Below are positions 43,862-52,891 of a stretch of DNA of 64,000 bases, piece after piece. Position numbers and translations under genes: made by a program. Source of the stretch: SHZL01 sp963815185. Its GTDB lineage: Bacteria > Pseudomonadota > Gammaproteobacteria > Xanthomonadales > SZUA-36. Within the stretch, counting starts at the first letter, position 1. Each line of letters opens with the position of its first letter. The notes beneath the pieces were generated by a model, which saw nothing but the letters and a program-made list of their open reading frames with translations, did not search any database and was not told the DNA's origin. The stretch lies in NCBI GenBank assembly GCA_963815185.1, contig CAWFGC010000014.1, positions 186,001 to 250,000 of the forward strand, given 5' to 3'.

Positions 43862-44812
43862 ATGTCTAAAGCATTTGCTTCGCAAGCGGATTTGGCAGAA
43901 AAAACCATTTCTTTTACCGAGGTCGGTCCCGACCTGTGGGGGTTTACCGCAGAAGGGGACCCGAACTCCGGCGTCATCATCGGCGATGAATCCGTGATGG
44001 TGGTCGAAGCGCAGGCCACGCCGTTCCTTGCAGAAAAAGTCATTGAACGGGTGCGCTCGGTTACCGATAAACCGATCTCGCATCTGGTGCTGACGCACTA
44101 TCATGCGGCCCGCGTGCTCGGTGCGTCGGCTTATCACGCGCCGAACATTGTGATGAGCGAAAAAGCGCGCAGCATGGTGGTGGAACGGGGCCTGGAGGAC
44201 TGGAAGAGCGAGTTTGAGCGGTTTCCACGGCTGTTTCATGGGCACGAGAGCATCCCGGGACTGACCTGGCCGACCGTGACCTTCAAAAGCCGGATGAGTG
44301 TTTATCTGGGAAAACGGCGTGTCGATCTGATGCATTTGGGCCGTGCGCACACCGCCGGCGATGTGGTCATCTACGTGCCCGATGCCAACGTGATGTTTAC
44401 CGGCGACGTGGTCGAGTACAAATCGGCCTGCTACTGCGGTGACGGCCATTTCAACGATTGGCCAAACACGCTCGAGCGCGTTCGTGACGTCAACGTTGAC
44501 GCGATCGTGCCGGGTCGCGGCGATGCTTTGGTGGGAGCGGCGATGGTCAATAAGGCGCTGGATAATACCGCAGACTTTGTCCGTTCTACCTATGTGCCCG
44601 TAAGCCGGGTCGCCCAGGGAGGTGGAACACTGAAAGAAGCCTGGGATGCCTGCCGCGCGGCTTGCGATCCAAAGTTTGCGGATTACGCGATCTACGAACA
44701 CAGCATGCCCTTCAATGTGTCACGGGCCTACGACGAAGCGCTGGGAATCGATAACCCGAGGATCTGGACCGCCCAACGCGACAAGGAGATGTGGGCTGCA
44801 TTGCAGGGTTGA
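43862..44812 (+). CDS. MBL-fold protein with a modified metal motif
   Basis: A 316-residue metallo-beta-lactamase-fold protein. The usual HxHxDH is LTHYHAARVLGASAY, so the Asp and the third His of the motif are Ala and Arg. Later ligands are kept (LGRAHTAGD and MFTGDVV), and VPGRGDALV replaces the normal last His region. One metal site may be lost. The gene is 19 bases upstream of an FAD monooxygenase and a DUF2783 gene, a set also seen in aromatic-degradation regions of other proteobacteria. Probable role: hydrolysis step beside the hydroxylase. Start ATG 43862 follows a weak GAGG. Confidence 0.78.
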   Translation: MSKAFASQADLAEKTISFTEVGPDLWGFTAEGDPNSGVIIGDESVMVVEAQATPFLAEKVIERVRSVTDKPISHLVLTHYHAARVLGASAYHAPNIVMSEKARSMVVERGLEDWKSEFERFPRLFHGHESIPGLTWPTVTFKSRMSVYLGKRRVDLMHLGRAHTAGDVVIYVPDANVMFTGDVVEYKSACYCGDGHFNDWPNTLERVRDVNVDAIVPGRGDALVGAAMVNKALDNTADFVRSTYVPVSRVAQGGGTLKEAWDACRAACDPKFADYAIYEHSMPFNVSRAYDEALGIDNPRIWTAQRDKEMWAALQG

Positions 44813-44831
44813 TGAGCGGGACGCTGGTGAA

Positions 44832-46439
44832 ATGACATCTCCAGATCGTTACACACCGTACCCGTACAGCGCACCGCCGGAACTTGACGGCAGCGTTGGC
44901 CGCTGCAAGGTGGCCATCGTGGGTGCCGGCCCTATTGGACTGACTTTGGCCATTGATCTGGCGCAACGCGGTGTGCCGTCGATCGTGTTCGATGAAAACA
45001 ACGTGGTTTCAGTGGGCAGCCGCGCCATTTGCTGGGCCAAACGATCGCTGGAAATCTTTGACCGTTTGGGTGTCGGTGAGCGCATGCTGGCCAAAGGCGT
45101 AACCTGGCAGGTGGGCCGGTTGTTTCACAGAGCAAAAGAAGTATACCGCTTTGATTTGCTTCCCGAAGAAGGGCACAAGTTTCCCGCCTTTATCAATTTG
45201 CAACAGTACTATGTCGAAACCTATCTGATCGAGCGGGTGTTGGAATTTCCCGGCTTGATTGACCTGCGGTTGAAGAATACGGTCACCGGGCACGATGACA
45301 TGGGCGATGGCGTGCGGCTGCAGATAGAGACGCCCGACGGAACCTATCGCGTGGATGCAGAGTACATGGTGGCATGTGATGGCGCGCGCTCGGCCACGCG
45401 TGCGCGTATGGGGCTCGAGTATGAAGGCGAGGCGTTCGACGAACAGTTCCTGATTGTCGATGTTCACATTCCGCAGAGTCCCTTTCCGACCGCTCATGCG
45501 GAGCGGTGGTTTTGGTTCGAGCCGACCTTCCATGAGGGGCAGTCGGCCCTGTTGCACAAGCAGCCCGACGATATTTACCGGATTGATTTGCAACTCAGCC
45601 CTGAAGCCGATGCCGAAAAGGAAGGTGCGCCTGAGCGTGTCAACAAACGGCTGCAGAAGATGCTCGGTGACCGTGCTTTTGAAATCGACTGGCTGAGCAT
45701 TTATCGGTTTACCTGTGCGCGGCTCAATCGCTTCGTCCATGGGCGCGTGATTTTTTGCGGCGACAGTGCGCACCTGGTCTCTCCGTTTGGCGCCCGCGGC
45801 GGCAATGGCGGAATTCACGACGTCGACAATTTGGGCTGGAAACTGGCCCGCATCCTGCTCGAAGGCGCGTCTCCCGACCTGCTGGCCAGCTACGACAGCG
45901 AGCGGCGCTGCGGTGCTGACGAAAACATCAAACATTCCGCCAGAACGACCCGCTTCATGACTCCGAAAACGCCATTCGAGCGCCTGTTGCGTGATGAGGT
46001 CCTGGGATTGTCGGAGACTTCGGATTTCGCCCGGCGTTTGATCAACGGCGGACGGCTTTCGTGGCCTTGCTCGTATCGCGAGTTCGCAGGCGATGCGCAA
46101 GCCGGTGCGGGTTTGCGGGCCGGGGATGTCTTTTTGGATGCGCCAGTTTCTGGAGCAGGGATCGAATGGTTATGTGAATTGATCGGGCCGGGCTTTGTGG
46201 CCTTGACGGTGAGCAGTAACGGGACCGTTGCTGCCACCCGTTATGATTTGAGTGGCCGCGAACTGGGACGCGCTGATTATCAGGATGCACAGGGTCTCGT
46301 GCGTTCGCGTTACCAGTCGGGCATGACCTATGTGATCCGCCCGGATGGACATGTGGCGGCCATTGTGCAGGAAGCGGCGGGTGGAACCTTGGGTGACCGG
46401 GTTTTACACAGTCGTTGGGAGGGTCTCCATGCGGCGTGA
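44832..46439 (+). CDS. FAD-dependent aromatic hydroxylase (PheA/MhpA-type)
   Basis: A 535-residue class A flavoprotein monooxygenase. The FAD Rossmann motif is VAIVGAGPIGLTLAIDLAQRG-like (about 25-45, split here only for naming), the DG motif is ACDGARSATRARMG and the GD motif is FCGDSAHLVSPFGARGGNGG. A thioredoxin-like C-terminal domain (from about 420) is typical of phenol and 3-hydroxyphenylpropionate hydroxylases. ATG 44832 is chosen over upstream in-frame codons, which lie inside the MBL gene. The stop overlaps the next start. The substrate is probably a phenolic acid; that is family inference. Confidence 0.85.
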   Translation: MTSPDRYTPYPYSAPPELDGSVGRCKVAIVGAGPIGLTLAIDLAQRGVPSIVFDENNVVSVGSRAICWAKRSLEIFDRLGVGERMLAKGVTWQVGRLFHRAKEVYRFDLLPEEGHKFPAFINLQQYYVETYLIERVLEFPGLIDLRLKNTVTGHDDMGDGVRLQIETPDGTYRVDAEYMVACDGARSATRARMGLEYEGEAFDEQFLIVDVHIPQSPFPTAHAERWFWFEPTFHEGQSALLHKQPDDIYRIDLQLSPEADAEKEGAPERVNKRLQKMLGDRAFEIDWLSIYRFTCARLNRFVHGRVIFCGDSAHLVSPFGARGGNGGIHDVDNLGWKLARILLEGASPDLLASYDSERRCGADENIKHSARTTRFMTPKTPFERLLRDEVLGLSETSDFARRLINGGRLSWPCSYREFAGDAQAGAGLRAGDVFLDAPVSGAGIEWLCELIGPGFVALTVSSNGTVAATRYDLSGRELGRADYQDAQGLVRSRYQSGMTYVIRPDGHVAAIVQEAAGGTLGDRVLHSRWEGLHAA

Positions 46440-46638
46440 GCCCGGACGTCTCGAGCAAGCAGGCTCGGGCGATGTGGACGATTTCTATGCCACGTTGCTT
46501 TCAGTCCATGAGGGCCTGAGTGACGAGCAATCGCAACGCTTGAACGCACGCCTGGTATTGCTCTTGGCAAACGAAGTTGGCTCACTCGAACGGCTGCAGG
46601 AGTTGTTCAAAGAAGCACGACAATCTATGGGAGTATAG
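46429..46638 (+). CDS. DUF2783 small protein
   Basis: A 69-residue protein whose start overlaps the monooxygenase stop by 11 bases. The core DDFYATLLSVHEGLSDEQSQ (about 22-41) and NARLVLLLANEVG are those of DUF2783, a small helical family regularly encoded after FAD hydroxylases of this type. It probably assists the hydroxylase or encodes a small subunit; no function is established. It completes the three-gene unit begun at 43862. Confidence 0.8.
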   Translation: MRREPGRLEQAGSGDVDDFYATLLSVHEGLSDEQSQRLNARLVLLLANEVGSLERLQELFKEARQSMGV

Positions 46639-46665
46639 TGTTCAGGCAAGCCCCGGAGTAGGCAA

Positions 46666-48735
46666 GTGAAATTGTTCCAGGAGTTAAGGCGCCGCAATGT
46701 GTTCAAGGTCGGCATCGCTTATGGCGTGACCGCCTGGATACTGATGCAACTGACCGATGCGGCTTCGCATACCCTGGCACTGCCCGATTGGGGTTCAAAA
46801 CTGATCCTGCTGATCCTGGCGGTGGGCTTGGTGCCCGCACTGATCCTGGCATGGATCTTCGAACTCACGCCGGATGGTCTCAAGTTGGAAAAGGACGTGG
46901 TGTACGAACCGTCTTTCACCAGGAAGACCAGGCGAAAACTCGATTACATCATCATCGCCCTGCTGGGCCTGTCGTTGGGCCTGTTTGTCTGGAAATCGCG
47001 CTTTGAACAGAAAACCGCCGAATTCCAGCGTGCGACCACTGCGGCGATTGACAACTCCACTGCGTCTGAAAAATTCGCCACGGCCATGGCGGCCGGGAGC
47101 ATCGATAAGCACTCCATCGCGGTCCTGCCTTTTGCCAACCACAGCAGCGATGCAAAAGACCTGTACTTCACCGACGGTATTCATGACGATCTGCTGACCC
47201 AGCTTTCCAAGATCGATGCCTTGAGTGTCATCTCGCGGACCTCGGTGATGGATTACCGCGATACCACCAAGAGCCTGCGCGAGATTGCCGGCGAATTGAA
47301 CGTTGCCAACGTTATGGAAGGTTCCGTGCAGCGCGCCGGGAACCGGGTGCGCATCAATGTGCAGTTGATGGACGCGTTCAGCGGTGAGAACCTGTGGGCC
47401 GACGTATTCGATCGCGAACTCACCACCAGCAACCTGTTCGATATCCAGTCTGATATTGCGCAGGCCATTGCCACGGCGCTGAAGACCACGCTCACAGAAT
47501 CGGAAATCGCCAGCGTGGGCAATGTGCCCACGCCAAGCATCCTGGCCTACGACCTGTATATGCAGGCCCGGCAGTTCGAGCTGGGCGAAACCAAAGATGG
47601 CTACCAGACTGCTCTGGAACTCTATGAGAAAGCCGTCAATGAGGACCCCGGATTTGCGCTGGCATGGATCGGCCTGGCCCGTGTGCACATCACCAACTTC
47701 TGGTCCTACGGCGGCGACCCGGCTGACCGCGATCATGCACGCGAAGCCATCGAGCGCGCCAAAAGTATCGATTCGAACCTTTCCGAGTTATACATGGCCG
47801 AAGGCTTCTACTGGTATTGGGGCCACCTCGATTACGAGCGGGCCCTGTACAACCTCGACAGGGCCATTGAACTGACGCCTGGTAACTACGAGGCGTACAT
47901 GTGGCGGGGTTGGGTTTCGCGGCGGTCGGGCCTGTGGCAGCAGACCCTGGAATCGATGCGACGCGGACTCGAGCTGAACCCGCGGGTGTATATCAACTGG
48001 GTCGAGTATGGGCTCACCCACCTGTACTTGCACCAGTATGACGAGGCACGCGAAGCATTCGAAAAGGCCACCGCCATCAACCCCAACCATCCCTGGGTCC
48101 AGGAAGGCCTGTCACGCCTGGCGCTGCAGCAATCCGGCGACGCAGAGCAGGCCGTCCATCTCACCGCCGGGGCACAAGATTCAGGTGATGCCACCTTCGT
48201 GGGGGGTTATATCAACGCCCGAATTTACGCCAGGCGATTCGAAGAAGCGCTGGAAACGGTACGCAACATGGCCGATGAACTGGAGGTTCAGCGCCAGCTC
48301 ATCACGCTCAGGGAAGACTGGGCGGCGCAGATTCTGCACTACATGGGCCGCCAGGACGAAGCCAGGGACGCGGCCAACGCCGCACTGTTCCGGCTGCAGC
48401 GCCTGCGTGGCAAGCTCGGCGCCGACTATCGCATTGACCTGCCGGAAGCGAGGTTACATGCCCTCCTTGGCGAAAGCAACGAAGCGGTCAGGGCGCGCGT
48501 GAACAAGTCCATGGCATCACAGCCGGAGGACGAGGTCGAGGCGTTTCGTATCAGGCTCGATGTTGCGCGCATCTATGCCAGCGCAGGTATGGCTGCCGAT
48601 TGTGTTGACCTGCTGGAACCGCTGCTACTGCCCCCAAGCGAAACCACCTTATCAACCGTCAATCTCGACCCGGCGTTTGACGGCATTCGCAATGACGCGG
48701 AATTTGTGGCTATGATGGAGCGACAGCACCCGTGA
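46666..48735 (+). CDS. Membrane-anchored TPR protein, paralogue 1
   Basis: A 689-residue protein starting at GTG 46666. The N-terminal module ELRRRNVFKVGIAYGVTAW plus two helices and FELTPDGLK is the family's membrane anchor (often labelled adenylate-cyclase-like). A third helix follows near 95-110. The periplasmic domain SIAVLPFANHSSDAKDLYF begins at about 146 and resembles the TolB-N/FlgO-type fold, with GVQRAGNRVRINVQL-like text. At least six TPR units run from about 300 to 640 (ALELYEKAVNEDPGFALAW, DEAREAFEKATAINPNHPW). No cyclase catalytic domain is present. Likely a scaffold or sensor; function unknown. Confidence 0.8.
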   Translation: MKLFQELRRRNVFKVGIAYGVTAWILMQLTDAASHTLALPDWGSKLILLILAVGLVPALILAWIFELTPDGLKLEKDVVYEPSFTRKTRRKLDYIIIALLGLSLGLFVWKSRFEQKTAEFQRATTAAIDNSTASEKFATAMAAGSIDKHSIAVLPFANHSSDAKDLYFTDGIHDDLLTQLSKIDALSVISRTSVMDYRDTTKSLREIAGELNVANVMEGSVQRAGNRVRINVQLMDAFSGENLWADVFDRELTTSNLFDIQSDIAQAIATALKTTLTESEIASVGNVPTPSILAYDLYMQARQFELGETKDGYQTALELYEKAVNEDPGFALAWIGLARVHITNFWSYGGDPADRDHAREAIERAKSIDSNLSELYMAEGFYWYWGHLDYERALYNLDRAIELTPGNYEAYMWRGWVSRRSGLWQQTLESMRRGLELNPRVYINWVEYGLTHLYLHQYDEAREAFEKATAINPNHPWVQEGLSRLALQQSGDAEQAVHLTAGAQDSGDATFVGGYINARIYARRFEEALETVRNMADELEVQRQLITLREDWAAQILHYMGRQDEARDAANAALFRLQRLRGKLGADYRIDLPEARLHALLGESNEAVRARVNKSMASQPEDEVEAFRIRLDVARIYASAGMAADCVDLLEPLLLPPSETTLSTVNLDPAFDGIRNDAEFVAMMERQHP

Positions 48736-48802
48736 TCATGGCGTGCTTTGCAGGCACCCCGACTGGCGCCCGGCGCACCCGGCATATCCAAAGGAGGTTC
48801 AA

Positions 48803-50599
48803 ATGAACATTCTTGGCGAAATGAAACGCAGGAACGTTTTCCGGGTTGGCATGGTGTACTTCATCGTTGCCTGGGTATTGATCCAGTTGGCTGGTATCAC
48901 CGTGCGCAGTTTTGATGCGCCCACCTGGCTGTTGACCGTGATCATCCTCCTTATCGTCGCGGGGCTGCCGGTCGCGCTGTACCTGGCCTGGACCTATGAG
49001 CTAACCCCGAACGGCTTCCGGAGAATTTCTGACGTGGCCCCGGGTGAGTCCATCGCTCAGGACACTGCCAAAAAACTGGATTTCGTCATTATTGGCCTGC
49101 TCGGCGCGGTGGTGGCGGTTGTTGTGCTGGATCAGTTCATGCCCGCAGCGCCGGAACTGCCGCCGGCGGTAATCGAACAGGCTGCGGAGCCAGAACCGGA
49201 ACCCGTCATCCTCGAAAACTCCATTGCCGTATTGCCTTTTGTCAACTTGAGCGCGGAGGCGAACCAGGACTATTTCTCCGATGGCATGTCGGAAGAGTTG
49301 CTCAACGTATTGAGCAAAGTGGGTGGTCTGAATGTGGCTTCCCGCACCTCCTCTTTCGCTTACAAGGGAAGTACCGGCAGCATTGAAAAAATTGCCAGAT
49401 CGCTGCATGTGGCCAATATTCTCGAAGGCAGCGTGCGCAAGGCCGGCAGCCGCCTGCGCGTCACCGCGCAGTTGATTGACGCGGATACCGACGTGCACCT
49501 GTGGTCGGACACCTACGATCGGGACATGACAGATGTCTTCCAGATCCAGGACGAGATCGCCAACGCCATCGTCTCGGCACTCACCACTGAGTTGGGTGTG
49601 GGACTGCAGGCCGTAAGCGTGGAGTCGGCCACCAGCAGCCTTGACGCTTACGATCTCTACCTGAAGGCGCGGGAATTGTTCATCGCTCGCGAGAATTTGC
49701 CGATCAGTTGGCAATTGCTGGACCGGGCCACCAATCTGGATCCGGGGTTTGCGCGGGCCTGGGAAGCCAAGGCTGCCGTTCATTCCGTGGCCACTTCGTG
49801 GTTCCCCGGTGACGGTATCGACCACGATTCCCTGGCGCTGGCGGCAGCGCACCGCGCGCTGGAACTGGAACCAAGCCTGTCCATGCCCTATGCCGTCATC
49901 GGCCTGGAGCACCAGGTCACCGGTGAGGGCTATCCGGGCGCCATTGCAAACCTGAACAAAGCATTGGACAACGACCAGAAGAATGCCTCTGCCTGGCTGT
50001 GGCGCGGTATCACGTATTTTGAAATGGGCTATGCCGAAAAGGCGCTTGCCGATTTCGCGCAATGTCTGGTTGCGGACCCTGGCTATCTCAATTGCCGCCA
50101 GCATCACGCCATGACCTTGATGACACTGGGTAAGATCGAAGCGGGCGTAAAGGAATTCGAGGCGACCCTCGAAGCCAATTTCCATTCGACCGATGACACC
50201 TTTGTTTCCTATTACGTGCAAACCGGGCAGCGCGCCATGGCATTGGCTGTGGCAGCCCTGTCCATGCGTCAGGAATTCGCGCCTGTCAAATACTGGATCG
50301 AAGCGATTGAAGACCCCGAGGGAGATCATTCCGAGCAGGTGGCCTGGTTCAACCGGTGGGGCGCGGCGCAAAACATCACCGTGTGCGATATGGACAGCGT
50401 TGCCATCGCGCTGCGGCAGGATCAATGCCTGACGATGGTCGCGAACGCCGTGCAACTCTGGCTGCCCGACACGGCCTACTTTCGTAAAAAGCCCGCCTTC
50501 AAGGAGTTCGTCAATGAGCACCTGATGACCTACTGGCAGGCAAACGGCTTTCCGCCGCAATGCCGGTCATTGGACAACGGGGACTTTGAGTGCGATTGA
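48803..50599 (+). CDS. Membrane-anchored TPR protein, paralogue 2
   Basis: A 598-residue paralogue of the preceding gene with the same plan: EMKRRNVFRVGMVYFIVAW anchor, YELTPNGFRR, a third helix near 95-112 and a Pro/Glu-rich linker. The periplasmic domain is SIAVLPFVNLSAEANQDYF, then TPR units from about 300 (DRATNLDPGFARAWEAKAA, KALADFAQCLVADPGYL). The C-terminus has several cysteines (NITVCDMDS, CRSLDNGDFECD). ATG 48803 is strongly supported by AAAGGAGG upstream. It follows paralogue 1 by 67 bases, a tandem duplication. Confidence 0.8.
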   Translation: MNILGEMKRRNVFRVGMVYFIVAWVLIQLAGITVRSFDAPTWLLTVIILLIVAGLPVALYLAWTYELTPNGFRRISDVAPGESIAQDTAKKLDFVIIGLLGAVVAVVVLDQFMPAAPELPPAVIEQAAEPEPEPVILENSIAVLPFVNLSAEANQDYFSDGMSEELLNVLSKVGGLNVASRTSSFAYKGSTGSIEKIARSLHVANILEGSVRKAGSRLRVTAQLIDADTDVHLWSDTYDRDMTDVFQIQDEIANAIVSALTTELGVGLQAVSVESATSSLDAYDLYLKARELFIARENLPISWQLLDRATNLDPGFARAWEAKAAVHSVATSWFPGDGIDHDSLALAAAHRALELEPSLSMPYAVIGLEHQVTGEGYPGAIANLNKALDNDQKNASAWLWRGITYFEMGYAEKALADFAQCLVADPGYLNCRQHHAMTLMTLGKIEAGVKEFEATLEANFHSTDDTFVSYYVQTGQRAMALAVAALSMRQEFAPVKYWIEAIEDPEGDHSEQVAWFNRWGAAQNITVCDMDSVAIALRQDQCLTMVANAVQLWLPDTAYFRKKPAFKEFVNEHLMTYWQANGFPPQCRSLDNGDFECD

Positions 50600-50609
50600 A
50601 CGACCTCCC

Positions 50610-50638
50610 AAAACACGCTCCGTGCCAATTGATCAGAG
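50610..50638 (-). repeat. Second copy of the 30-bp motif; likely terminator
   Basis: AAAACACGCTCCGTGC, then CAATTGATCAGAG on the plus strand, nearly identical to 43748-43777. On the minus strand it follows the GMC gene stop directly and reads GCACGGAGCGTG then TTTT, a compact hairpin with a T tail. A terminator for the GMC gene is plausible. Confidence 0.6.
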
Positions 50639-50643
50639 CGTTC

Positions 50644-52200
50644 TTAAAGCAATCCCTTTTCTATTTGCTGCCCGATATAGTCCGCCTGCCTGAGCACGAG
50701 CGCGACAATGGTCAGGGTCGGGTTCTCACAGCCCACGGTAGGTAACAGGCTGCCGTCGGAGACAAACAGGTTTTCAATGTCGTGGGTTTGTCCCCAGGAA
50801 TTGCAGACACTTTGCGCCGGATCGGTGCCGATGCGCGCTACGCCCATGTTGTGGGTTGCCGGAAAGACGTCGGGGGCAACGAAAATCTCCCTGGCCCCCA
50901 GCGCTGCATAAACAGCCCGGCCGCGCGCGGATGCATAGGTCTTCATGGCCGCTGTATTGGGGTGGGTTGCATAATGAATGACGGGGACGGGCAAACCGTT
51001 TTGATCGACCTCGGTCGGGTGTAAGGTAATCCGGTTGTTTTGCTGCGGCAAATCCTCGCCATGCACCAGCATTGCCGCCATATGGGTGTACTGTTGCATG
51101 ATTCCGGCCAGGCGCTCACCCCAGAGGTCCTGCAATACGATTTTGGCGACGATCTCCGGTGTAAAGGGCACGGTCAAAAACAGGAAGCCGCCGCTGAATC
51201 CGCGCTGTGGATCATGGTGGCGTTCATCCTTGACGATTCCCGCCTGGTGCGTGCCACGGTGCATGTTGACGGGCCCGGGCATGATGCCAATGACCGGCAC
51301 CGCGAAATGACGCATATAATTCCGGCCCACCTGCCCACTGGAGTTCGCCAGGCCCTCGGGAAAGCGTTCGTTGTGCGAGTTCAACAGAATGCGGGTGGTC
51401 TCAACCGCATTGCCCGCCACACAAACCATGCGTGCTTTCTGCGTGATGCTTTGCCCTTGCTTATCCCGGTAGGTCACCCCGTCGACGCGGCCATTTTCAT
51501 CCAGCGTGATTCGATAGGCCATCGAGTCAGGGCGCAATTCAAAGTGATCCGTGGCCTCGGCTTTGCGGATCTCCGTATAAAGCGTCGACCATTTTGCGTT
51601 GACCACGCAGCCACTGGTGCAGAACCCGAGTTGCAAACAGGAGGTGCGGCCGTCGCGAGGTGCTGAATTGATGGCAACATTGTTGGTGTCGATGGCGCTG
51701 TATCCCAATGCCCGGGCGCCGCTTTCCAGTACCTTGTAATTGTTGTTACCCGGCAGTCGCGCAATGCCGTGGGTCCCGGTCACGCCCATTTTGTCTTCGG
51801 CCCGATCGTAGTAGGGTTCCAGTTCCTGCAGGCCGATTGGCCAATCGGCCAGGTTGGTGTCTGCAATCTCTCCATAAGTGGATCGGGCGCGGAATTCGTG
51901 CTCCTGCATACGTGGGCACGAAGCGGTCCAGTGCATGGTGGTGCCGCCCACGGTTTTGCAGGTCCATACGGGGAATTGATTCACCGTGTCGCCGGTGCCG
52001 ATGCGTCTGTCCTGCCAGGTCAATCGATCGAACATCACCGCCTCGTCATTGACGACCTCGGCCGGCGCCAGCCGCTTTCCAGCCTCCAGGCAAACCACAT
52101 CGATACCGCGCTGAGCCAATTCATTGGCCAGGGTTCCGCCCCCGGCGCCGGAGCCGATGACGACAACCACTGAGTCGTCACTGTGCTGAAAGGGCTTCAT
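50644..52200 (-). CDS. GMC-family oxidoreductase
   Basis: A 518-residue FAD-dependent alcohol/sugar oxidoreductase. The dinucleotide motif is VVVIGSGAGGGTLANELAQR (residues 11-30). The family text TVGGTTMHWTASCPR follows near 85-100, and the catalytic end is HNMGVARIGTDPAQSV with NPTLTI. It matches the large subunit of membrane-associated gluconate/fructose dehydrogenase-type enzymes, which also need a small Tat-exported subunit, encoded immediately upstream. A cytochrome c subunit is not present. Its start overlaps that gene's stop (ATGA). Confidence 0.88.
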   Translation of the reverse strand: MKPFQHSDDSVVVVIGSGAGGGTLANELAQRGIDVVCLEAGKRLAPAEVVNDEAVMFDRLTWQDRRIGTGDTVNQFPVWTCKTVGGTTMHWTASCPRMQEHEFRARSTYGEIADTNLADWPIGLQELEPYYDRAEDKMGVTGTHGIARLPGNNNYKVLESGARALGYSAIDTNNVAINSAPRDGRTSCLQLGFCTSGCVVNAKWSTLYTEIRKAEATDHFELRPDSMAYRITLDENGRVDGVTYRDKQGQSITQKARMVCVAGNAVETTRILLNSHNERFPEGLANSSGQVGRNYMRHFAVPVIGIMPGPVNMHRGTHQAGIVKDERHHDPQRGFSGGFLFLTVPFTPEIVAKIVLQDLWGERLAGIMQQYTHMAAMLVHGEDLPQQNNRITLHPTEVDQNGLPVPVIHYATHPNTAAMKTYASARGRAVYAALGAREIFVAPDVFPATHNMGVARIGTDPAQSVCNSWGQTHDIENLFVSDGSLLPTVGCENPTLTIVALVLRQADYIGQQIEKGLL

Positions 52201-52739
52201 TTCAAAGCTCCCGATTCAGCCGCGGGTAACCAGTTGATGTCATCAAAACCGCGGTAAAGATAGCCGCCGTGCTCAATCGCGGAGCCCTGGTAGCCCAATG
52301 TCGCCCACAGCGCCGGATCCCGCATCACGATTTCCGCCGTGTTGAAGTGCATAAAGCCAAAAAACGGGGTTCCCGCCTGGTCACTGACAATGGCAACGCT
52401 TTCTTCTGGCGGAAGGTTCAACCAGGCGTCTTTGCCGCTCGAGTTGAGCGCGTCAATGCCTCCTTTCACCAATGCGCCAATGTCCGGCACCTGGCCGGCG
52501 AGGAGAGAGACTTTGTCGGCCACTGCCCGGTAGCGCGCGTGAGCGGGTTCCAGCAGCGGCAGCAGCACATAGGCATATTGCACCAGGGTGTCGTGTTCGA
52601 GATTGCCGGGAGCATCGCTGATCGCGCCCCAGGCAAGCGCACGCAGGCTGGACAGGCCAAGTACCGAAGTCGCTCCACAGGCGAGGACACCCTTGCCAAG
52701 CCATTGGGAAAAGTGCCGTCTGCTCATCGGGTTGTTCAT
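52197..52739 (-). CDS. Gluconate 2-dehydrogenase subunit 3-like protein (Tat signal)
   Basis: A 180-residue small subunit with a twin-arginine signal (SRRHFSQWLGKG followed by a hydrophobic core ending LRALAWG). It is expected to carry the folded GMC subunit to the periplasm and form a complex with it. ATG 52739 is chosen since the RR motif then lies at residues 7-8; the upstream 22 residues in frame have no ribosome site and would put the signal too far in. It is first in the two-gene unit with the GMC gene and divergent from the amidohydrolase. Confidence 0.82.
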   Translation of the reverse strand: MNNPMSRRHFSQWLGKGVLACGATSVLGLSSLRALAWGAISDAPGNLEHDTLVQYAYVLLPLLEPAHARYRAVADKVSLLAGQVPDIGALVKGGIDALNSSGKDAWLNLPPEESVAIVSDQAGTPFFGFMHFNTAEIVMRDPALWATLGYQGSAIEHGGYLYRGFDDINWLPAAESGALK

Positions 52740-52891
52740 GGCGTGATCTCTCTGCGCGATTTCAAAATGCGGTATGGCCGCCATTGTATGTAATCCTGGA
52801 TTCAACGGCCACGTGCAACCATGCTGTATGACTGGACGCGAGCGCTTGTAGCTGATTCAATTGCGTTTGTTTCGTGACAACTTCAGTGAGA

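Noticed and set aside
46666..48735. Adenylate cyclase
   Set aside because: The N-terminal anchor is often annotated this way, but no class III cyclase catalytic domain is present; the rest is a periplasmic domain plus TPRs.
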